Below, piece after piece: positions 37,065 through 41,625 of a stretch of 41,625 bases of DNA. The stretch covers positions 1 to 41,625 of the forward strand of contig JAJXZX010000028.1 in NCBI GenBank assembly GCA_021779835.1, given 5' to 3'. A model generated the notes under the pieces. That model searched no databases. It was not told the origin of the DNA and saw nothing but the letters and a program-made list of their open reading frames with translations. Position numbers and translations under genes: made by a program. The stretch is from Pseudomonadota bacterium. Lineage in GTDB: Bacteria; Pseudomonadota; Alphaproteobacteria; Rhodobacterales; Rhodobacteraceae. Positions within the stretch are counted from its first letter, which is position 1, and the number at the start of each line of letters is the position of its first letter.

Positions 37065-37862
37065 ATGATATATCGCATCCCCTTCGTTAAATCCGCCCCT
37101 CGGGTCGCTGTTGTGCAACTTTCCGGCGTCATCGCTGCTGGCCGCCGGGGCGGTGGCCTCAATGACGCAGCGATCGCCTCGCAGTTAGAGCGGGCCTTTG
37201 CCAAGGGCAAACCTGACGCCGTGGCGCTGGTGATCAACTCGCCCGGTGGCTCGCCCGTGCAGACCGCGCTGATCGCCGCGCGGGTCCGCCGCCTGTCGGA
37301 GGAAAAGAAGATCCCCGTTCACGCCTTCGTCGAGGATGTCGCGGCTTCTGGCGGCTACTGGCTTGCTACGGCAGCAGACCATATTTGGATTGATGAAAGC
37401 TCGGTCGTAGGCTCGATTGGCGTCATCTCCTCCAGCTTCGGCTTTCAGGACCTGATCGCCCGTTATGGGGTCGAGCGGCGCGTGCATACCGCTGGCGGCT
37501 CCAAAAGCTTCCTCGACCCGTTCAAGCCGGAAAAGTCCGAAGATGTCGCCCGCCTCAAGGCGCTGCAAGAACCCATCCACGCCGCCTTCATCGCGCAGGT
37601 GAAATCCCGCCGTGGCGCGCGCCTTGCCGAGGGCGATCTGTTCACTGGCGAAGTCTGGGTCGGCAAACAAGCCGTCGATCTTGGCCTTGTCGATGGCATC
37701 GCCCATCTGGTGCCAAAGATGAAGGCGCTGTTCGGCGACAAGGTTGAATTCACCCGCTACGGCCCCAAACGGGGTCTGTTGCGCCGCTTCGGCGTGCAAA
37801 TCCTGTCGGACACCTTGGCAGAGTTCGAAGACCGCGCGCTTTGGGCGCGGTACGGGCTGTAG
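37065..37862 (+). CDS. S49-family serine peptidase (SppA-like), without membrane anchor
   Basis: A 265-residue peptidase of the signal-peptide-peptidase A/SohB clan. INSPGGSP (58-65) is the oxyanion region. The nucleophile is Ser95 in DVAASGGYWLA and the general base Lys147 in GGSKSFLDPF. The 52-residue Ser-Lys spacing equals that of Bacillus SppA (Ser147/Lys199). DLFTGEVWVGKQAVDLGLVDG is the C-terminal signature. Unlike classical SppA there is no N-terminal signal anchor with the start at ATG 37065 (GGAG ribosome binding site); upstream open codons are not hydrophobic either. It should be cytoplasmic or peripherally bound, perhaps via the small membrane protein that follows after 4 bp. Substrates unknown. 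Confidence 0.88.
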   Translation: MIYRIPFVKSAPRVAVVQLSGVIAAGRRGGGLNDAAIASQLERAFAKGKPDAVALVINSPGGSPVQTALIAARVRRLSEEKKIPVHAFVEDVAASGGYWLATAADHIWIDESSVVGSIGVISSSFGFQDLIARYGVERRVHTAGGSKSFLDPFKPEKSEDVARLKALQEPIHAAFIAQVKSRRGARLAEGDLFTGEVWVGKQAVDLGLVDGIAHLVPKMKALFGDKVEFTRYGPKRGLLRRFGVQILSDTLAEFEDRALWARYGL

Positions 37863-37866
37863 GCGG

Positions 37867-38046
37867 ATGATCAAGATCGTCTCGCTCTTCCTGATCGCCA
37901 TGGTCGGGCTCGCCATATTCGGGCGCCTCCGCATGCCGGGTTCCGGCGGTCGGCGGGCGGCCAAACCGCGCAAATGTCCGAAATGCGGGCGCTACCAGAT
38001 TGGCACTGGCCCATGCACCTGTGGCAAGCCGACAGGCAAGGCATGA
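37867..38046 (+). CDS. Small membrane-anchored zinc-ribbon protein
   Basis: A 59-residue protein. One N-terminal hydrophobic helix (IKIVSLFLIAMVGLAIFG, residues 2-19) is followed by a basic linker (GGRRAAKPR) and a compact zinc-ribbon motif CPKCGRYQIGTGPCTCGK with four cysteines arranged CxxC...CxC. It starts 4 bp after the S49 peptidase gene, implying co-translation. The predicted topology (helix, then positive charges) puts the ribbon in the cytoplasm. No function is recognised; acting as a membrane adaptor for the anchorless peptidase is a guess from adjacency. The ATG at 37867 follows AGGCGG. Confidence 0.72.
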   Translation: MIKIVSLFLIAMVGLAIFGRLRMPGSGGRRAAKPRKCPKCGRYQIGTGPCTCGKPTGKA

Positions 38047-38051
38047 CGAGC

Positions 38052-38066
38052 GGCAAGGGGCTTGCC
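38052..38066 (+). terminator. Short hairpin after the zinc-ribbon gene
   Basis: GGCAAG-GGG-CTTGCC is a perfect 6-bp hairpin followed by CTTCTTT, six bases after the stop codon. A weak or partial terminator. Confidence 0.4.
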
Positions 38067-38123
38067 CTTCTTTGCCGAACCAAGCACGTTTTCACCATTA
38101 CGCCGTTCTAAGGGAGGCCGACG

Positions 38124-38909
38124 ATGCAGGGCAGGGCGCTTGTCACCGGGGCAGGGCAACGACTGGGGCGCGAGATGGCGCTGTATCTTGCCACGCGCGG
38201 GCATGACGTGGCCGTCCACTACGCGACCTCTACCGATGGGGCCGAGGCGGTGGCAGCAGAGATCCGCGCGTTGGGCCGCCGTGCTGTGGTTATACAAGCC
38301 GACCTGCTGATCGAGGCCGAAACCGAAACCCTTGTCGCCCGTGCTGCCGCGGCGCTGGGCGGTCCGCTCAGCGTGCTGGTCAACAACGCCTCAATCTTTG
38401 AATACGACACGCTCGCCACTGCCACGCGGCAAAGCTGGGACCGTCACATCACCTCGAACCTGAGGGCGCCCTTCGTGCTGACCCAAGCCTTCGCGGCCCA
38501 AGCGCCCGAGGGGGCCACCGATGCCAACGGCGAATCAGTCGCCCGCGCGCTTGTCGTCAACATGATCGACCAGCGTGTCCTCAAACTCACACCAGAGTTC
38601 ATGACCTACACCATCGCCAAGATGGGCCTCTGGGCCTTCACCCAGACCGCCGCGCAGGCGCTTGCCCCTCGGGTGCGCGTAAACGCCATCGGCCCCGGCC
38701 CGACGCTAAAGGGTGCCCGCCAAAGCGACGCCCACTTCGTCCGGCAACGTGCTGCAACCATCCTGCGCCGTGGCGCGAACCCTTCCGAGATCGCGCACGC
38801 ATTGGGTTATTTTATTGACGCAACGTCAGTGACTGGGCAAATCCTCTGCGTCGATGGTGGTCAACACCTTGGCTGGCAGACCCCCGATATACTGGGTCTC
38901 GAAGGGTAA
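38124..38909 (+). CDS. SDR-family oxidoreductase resembling pteridine reductases (FolM/PTR1 type)
   Basis: A 261-residue short-chain dehydrogenase. The NADP motif TGAGQRLG is at residues 8-15, the VHYATS segment follows strand 2, and NNASIFEYD lies at 87-95. The usual catalytic Ser is Asp149 (NMIDQR), with Tyr162 and Lys166 (YTIAK). The spacing Asp-13-Tyr-4-Lys equals that of Leishmania pteridine reductase 1 (Asp181, Tyr194, Lys198). GPGPTLKGARQS after strand 6 also resembles that group. It probably reduces dihydro-pterins or folate. An AAGGGAGG ribosome binding site precedes ATG 38124. It is separated from uvrC by an unusual 303-bp region. Confidence 0.82.
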   Translation: MQGRALVTGAGQRLGREMALYLATRGHDVAVHYATSTDGAEAVAAEIRALGRRAVVIQADLLIEAETETLVARAAAALGGPLSVLVNNASIFEYDTLATATRQSWDRHITSNLRAPFVLTQAFAAQAPEGATDANGESVARALVVNMIDQRVLKLTPEFMTYTIAKMGLWAFTQTAAQALAPRVRVNAIGPGPTLKGARQSDAHFVRQRAATILRRGANPSEIAHALGYFIDATSVTGQILCVDGGQHLGWQTPDILGLEG

Positions 38910-38974
38910 GTGCGACGAACTGGCAGCCGCGATGGCTTGACTTGTCCACTTTGGAGCCGAGCGTCACGAAAGCG

Positions 38975-38989
38975 TTACGATTCTCGTAA
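38975..38989. terminator. Weak hairpin with T-rich tail after the SDR gene
   Basis: TTACGA-TTC-TCGTAA is a perfect 6-bp inverted repeat followed by TCTTTTC, 65 bp after the SDR stop. The AT-rich stem makes it a weak terminator candidate or an operator. Confidence 0.35.
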
Positions 38990-39014
38990 TCTTTTCAGAT
39001 AGTTGTTAATGGCA

Positions 39015-39042
39015 ATAAATAATACCGTTATTTATCAATAAC
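39015..39042. promoter_or_regulatory. Two overlapping, mutually exclusive AT-rich inverted repeats
   Basis: ATAAATAA/TTATTTAT (39015-39022 with 39028-39035) and GTTATT/AATAAC (39027-39032 with 39037-39042) share the middle segment, so only one can form at a time. This could be an operator pair or an attenuator-like switch. Confidence 0.4.
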
Positions 39043-39045
39043 TTG

Positions 39046-39072
39046 GATTTACGCCTAAAAAGTAGGCAAATC
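39046..39072. other. Bulged stem-loop in the uvrC upstream region
   Basis: GATTT and GCCTA, interrupted by AC, pair with TAGGCAAATC around an AAAAG loop, giving ten base pairs. There is no T-run on the plus strand. Confidence 0.4.
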
Positions 39073-39129
39073 AGAGAACCCGCATGGAATTAAGGAAAAA
39101 ATCTCAGTGGCGCGAAGTTCTCACCAGAG

Positions 39130-39138
39130 TTATCCACA
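39130..39138 (+). promoter_or_regulatory. Perfect DnaA box
   Basis: TTATCCACA matches the strongest E. coli DnaA box exactly. A second, poorer match on the opposite strand lies a few bases downstream (CGTGGACAT). One box is not an origin; DnaA-responsive control of uvrC is possible. Confidence 0.5.
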
Positions 39139-39212
39139 CAAACCGTGGACATGTTTTCTCTTGCCGACCCGGTGATAACGATGCAGCCAGAGACGGGAAT
39201 CACAGGTGACCC

Positions 39213-41099
39213 ATGGCTGAACACACCCCGCCGCAAACTTCGACGACGCCAGCACCCTTGACGGGGCACGACCTGATTCAATCCTATCTGAAAACGCTCG
39301 ACGGCTCGCCCGGAGTCTATCGGATGCTGAACGCGGCTAACGAAGTGCTTTACGTCGGCAAGGCGCGGAACCTCAAGGCGCGCGTTTCAAATTACGCCCG
39401 CCCCTCCGGCCATTCGGGCCGTATCGCGCGGATGATCCGCGAAACCGTCTCGATGATGTTCCTTACCACCCGCACCGAGACCGAGGCGCTGTTGCTGGAA
39501 CAGAACCTCATCAAACAGCTAAAGCCGCGCTACAACGTGCTGCTGCGCGACGACAAAAGCTTCCCAAACATCCTGCTCTCACGCGAACATGCTTTTCCGC
39601 AGATCAAGAAACATCGCGGCAAGCGGAGCGAGAAGGGCAACTATTTTGGCCCCTTCGCTTCTGCCGGCGCGGTAAATCGCACGCTCAACCAGTTGCAGCG
39701 CGTATTCCTTTTGCGCACCTGCGCCGACGCCACCTTTTCCAGCCGCACGCGGCCCTGCCTGCTCTATCAGATCAAGCGCTGCTCGGCGCCCTGTGTCGGC
39801 TATATCAATGAGGCGGACTATAACGCCCTGATCGACGACGCCGAAAACTTCCTCGAAGGTCGCTCGACTGCTGTGCAGGCCCATCTGGCGGCAGAGATGT
39901 CGGCGGCCTCTGATGCGATGGAGTTCGAACGCGCCGCAGCACTGCGCGACCGCATCAAGGCCCTGACGCAGGTGCAAACGACGCAAGGCATCAATCCGCG
40001 CTCAGTGGCAGAAGCGGACGTGATCGCCCTGCATCTGGAGGGCGGCAACGCCTGCGTGCAGGTTTTTTTCATCCGCGCCAATCAGTCGTGGGGCAACCGC
40101 GACTTCTACCCGCGCACCGGTGCCGGGGCGGAGGAGGCCGAGATATTGGAGGCGTTTCTTGCCCAGTTCTATGACGACAAGGTGCCGCCGCGCCTGATCC
40201 TGCTGTCGCATCAGATCGAAGACGAGGATCTGATAACCCAGATCCTGTCGGATCGTACTGGCCGCAAGGTTGAACTCGCCGTGCCCCAACGCGGCGAAAA
40301 GGCCGAACTGGTGGAAAACGCCGCCCGCAATGCCCGCGAAAGCCTCGCCCGCAAACTTGCCGAAAGCGCCAGCCAGTCGCGCCTGCTGACCGGCCTTGCC
40401 GAGGCGTTCGATCTGCCCAGCCCCCCCAAGCGTATCGAGGTTTACGACAACTCTCACATCATGGGCACCAATGCCGTCGGCGGCATGATCGTCGCGGGGA
40501 CCGAAGGGTTTATCAAAAGCCAGTATCGCAAGTTCAACATAAAGGGGACTGAGATCACCCCCGGCGACGACTTCGGCATGATGAAAGAGGTGCTGACCCG
40601 CCGCTTTGAACGCCTGCTGAAGGAAGATCCCGATCGCCAGACCGAGGCCTGGCCCGACCTCCTGCTCATCGACGGCGGGGCAGGGCAGGTCTCCGCCGTG
40701 GCGGAAATCATGTCGACCCTTGGCGTCGATGACATCGCCATGGTCGGCGTTGCCAAGGGCGTGGAGCGTGACGCCGGCAAAGAAGAATTTCACCGCCCCG
40801 GCCAACGCCCCTTCGCGCTGCAACACAATGACCCGGTGCTGTATTTTGTCCAACGCCTGCGCGACGAGGCGCACCGTTGGGCCATCGGCGCCCATCGCGC
40901 CAAACGCGCCAAGGCGGTCAGCGCCACGCCGCTGGACGATATACCCGGTGTTGGCGCGGGCCGTAAAAAGGCGCTTCTGTCCCACTTTGGCTCTGCCAAG
41001 GCAGTGGCGCGCGCGGGTCTTCCCGATCTCATGGCGGTTGCGGGCATCTCTGAATCCCTCGCCCAGACCATCCACGATTTTTTCAACGAGCGTGGCTAA
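39213..41099 (+). CDS. uvrC: UvrABC system protein C (excinuclease)
   Basis: A 628-residue nuclease that makes both incisions in nucleotide excision repair after UvrA and UvrB load on damaged DNA. The N-terminal GIY-YIG domain contains [20 protein letters not shown]. The UVR domain for UvrB contact lies near residues 220-250 ([19 protein letters not shown]). The RNase H-like nuclease domain contains [17 protein letters not shown] and [14 protein letters not shown]-terminal helix-hairpin-helix motifs include [17 protein letters not shown]. It is full length with no lesions. It converges on the SMR gene with a 9-bp gap. Confidence 0.98.
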   Translation: MAEHTPPQTSTTPAPLTGHDLIQSYLKTLDGSPGVYRMLNAANEVLYVGKARNLKARVSNYARPSGHSGRIARMIRETVSMMFLTTRTETEALLLEQNLIKQLKPRYNVLLRDDKSFPNILLSREHAFPQIKKHRGKRSEKGNYFGPFASAGAVNRTLNQLQRVFLLRTCADATFSSRTRPCLLYQIKRCSAPCVGYINEADYNALIDDAENFLEGRSTAVQAHLAAEMSAASDAMEFERAAALRDRIKALTQVQTTQGINPRSVAEADVIALHLEGGNACVQVFFIRANQSWGNRDFYPRTGAGAEEAEILEAFLAQFYDDKVPPRLILLSHQIEDEDLITQILSDRTGRKVELAVPQRGEKAELVENAARNARESLARKLAESASQSRLLTGLAEAFDLPSPPKRIEVYDNSHIMGTNAVGGMIVAGTEGFIKSQYRKFNIKGTEITPGDDFGMMKEVLTRRFERLLKEDPDRQTEAWPDLLLIDGGAGQVSAVAEIMSTLGVDDIAMVGVAKGVERDAGKEEFHRPGQRPFALQHNDPVLYFVQRLRDEAHRWAIGAHRAKRAKAVSATPLDDIPGVGAGRKKALLSHFGSAKAVARAGLPDLMAVAGISESLAQTIHDFFNERG

Positions 41100-41118
41100 C
41101 CCGCGCTCTCAATGCGGG
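41100..41118. terminator. Small hairpin between uvrC and the SMR gene
   Basis: CCCGC and GCGGG pair around a 9-nt loop and overlap the SMR stop codon. The stem is short and there is no T-run, so it is only a weak candidate. Confidence 0.25.
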
Positions 41119-41450
41119 ATCGAAGTTGAAAACACGTTGACGATCAACACCCCGGCAAGGATCAGCCCCAACCCGACCAACGCAGCAGCGTCCAGCTTTT
41201 GCCCATACCAAACCCAACCGATCCCCGCGATCAGCACAATCCCCACCCCCGACCAAATCGCATACACGATCCCGGTCGGCATCACTTTCAGTGTCAGTGA
41301 CAACAGCCAAAAGGCCAGCGCGTAACCGATTACCGTAACCACCGTCGGCCCCAGCCGCGTAAAGCTTTCGGAGCGCGATAACGCCGTCGTCGCCACGACC
41401 TCGGCGGCAATGGCAAGCACAAGCACCAGATAGGTTTTCGCAAGCGGCAT
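41109..41450 (-). CDS. Small multidrug resistance (SMR/EmrE-like) transporter
   Basis: A 113-residue, four-helix proton-coupled exporter. The membrane-embedded, proton- and substrate-binding Glu is Glu17 in VLAIAAEVVATTAL. The family segment MPTGIVYAIWSGVGIVLIA marks helices 2-3, and helix 4 is GLGLILAGVLIVNVFS. The frame is open 35 codons upstream, but ATG at 41450 matches the standard SMR start just before helix 1. It exports quaternary ammonium or other cationic compounds in relatives, though some family branches export guanidinium or polyamines. It lies alone and converges on uvrC. The remaining sequence to 41625 shows no supported gene. Confidence 0.9.
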   Translation of the reverse strand: MPLAKTYLVLVLAIAAEVVATTALSRSESFTRLGPTVVTVIGYALAFWLLSLTLKVMPTGIVYAIWSGVGIVLIAGIGWVWYGQKLDAAALVGLGLILAGVLIVNVFSTSIPH

Positions 41451-41625
41451 CGGTGTTCTCCACGGCAAGGGCTGCGCCAAATCCTTGCCATTTTGCGCAG
41501 CCTGGTGCTGGCCCAAGTGCGACATCCCGATGCGCGCCACCACCACCCCAGCCATGATGCCGAAAAGTTCACTGCCTGCACACGGCGTTGCCTGCCACCA
41601 GCCGCCACGCCAGCCATCAAACGCG

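Larger units (their letters stand above)
38910..39212. other. 303-bp AT-rich, palindrome-dense intergenic region
   Basis: No gene is supported here. The stretch is distinctly AT-rich for this genome between about 38975 and 39110 and contains at least four inverted repeats: TTACGA-TTC-TCGTAA (38975-38989), ATAAATAA-TACCG-TTATTTAT (39015-39035), GTTATT-TATC-AATAAC (39027-39042) and a bulged hairpin GATTT-(AC)-GCCTA/TAGGCAAATC (39046-39072). A perfect DnaA box follows at 39130-39138. It must also contain the uvrC promoter, which I could not pinpoint. Confidence 0.6.

Noticed and set aside
35396..37237. A 613-residue version of MatB
   Set aside because: The extension runs antisense to the start of the S49 peptidase gene. 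The internal ATG at 36913 has a good ribosome binding site and gives the normal MatB length.
38910..39212. Chromosomal replication origin at the AT-rich region with a DnaA box
   Set aside because: Only one strong DnaA box is present and none of the usual alphaproteobacterial oriC neighbours (hemE, rpsT, dnaA) is nearby. Kept only as a DnaA-site observation.

Overview
The window reads as a chromosomal segment of a GC-rich alphaproteobacterium, most likely a member of the Rhodobacteraceae (Roseobacter group). The evidence is the gene order mdh-(pepT)-sucC-sucD-sucA-odhB-MAPEG-membrane protein-lpdA, a two-lipoyl OdhB, the SDR-uvrC neighbourhood and the general protein character. No rRNA, tRNA, CRISPR array, transposase or phage gene was recognised. 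Most of the window is core metabolism. Only the first ~3.9 kb, especially the AT-rich acyltransferase gene, looks like accessory (surface polysaccharide) DNA.

Layout, left to right. (1) 60-3918: two translationally coupled Gfo/Idh/MocA oxidoreductases (minus strand) and a divergent membrane O-acyltransferase, probably the edge of a polysaccharide locus. (2) 4104-7376: katG and divergent oxyR, a peroxide-defence pair. (3) 7383-15796: a long minus-strand block made of the homogentisate operon hmgA-maiA-fahA and, 120 bp further on, a four-gene CoA-dependent 2-oxoacid oxidoreductase (gamma, alpha, beta and a GltD-like FAD/NAD(P) subunit fused to a ferredoxin). A divergent MarR regulator lies upstream of hmgA. 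A near-consensus FNR/FixK-type box precedes the oxidoreductase operon. (4) 15906-17683: galM and a TauE/SafE permease. (5) 17843-29434: malate dehydrogenase, peptidase T and the succinyl-CoA synthetase/2-oxoglutarate dehydrogenase genes. Two tandem 10-bp palindromes precede sucC and a terminator-like hairpin separates sucD from sucA. (6) 29534-32061: a MarR regulator divergent from a MobA-like aromatic flavoprotein hydroxylase. (7) 32222-35383: SDR dehydrogenase-dgoK-dgoA-SMP-30 lactonase, with three ATGA-coupled junctions, reading as an oxidative galactose (De Ley-Doudoroff type) operon that lacks its dehydratase here. (8) 35396-38909: malonyl-CoA synthetase (matB), divergent from a soluble S49 peptidase, a tiny membrane-anchored zinc-ribbon protein and a pteridine-reductase-like SDR. 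(9) 38910-41450: an AT-rich, palindrome-dense intergenic region with a perfect DnaA box, then uvrC and a convergent SMR transporter.

How the genes work together: the homogentisate operon yields fumarate and acetoacetate, and fumarate feeds the TCA genes encoded further on. The oxidoreductase next to it is the most unusual unit. Its subunit set resembles phenylglyoxylate:NAD+ oxidoreductase (PadEFGHI) more than a ferredoxin-only pyruvate oxidoreductase. Its promoter appears to be oxygen-controlled although the neighbouring pathway requires O2. Other points worth checking are the tandem palindromes upstream of sucC, the structured intergenic regions at 32080-32192 and 38975-39138, and the Asp-Tyr-Lys catalytic arrangement of the SDR at 38124.
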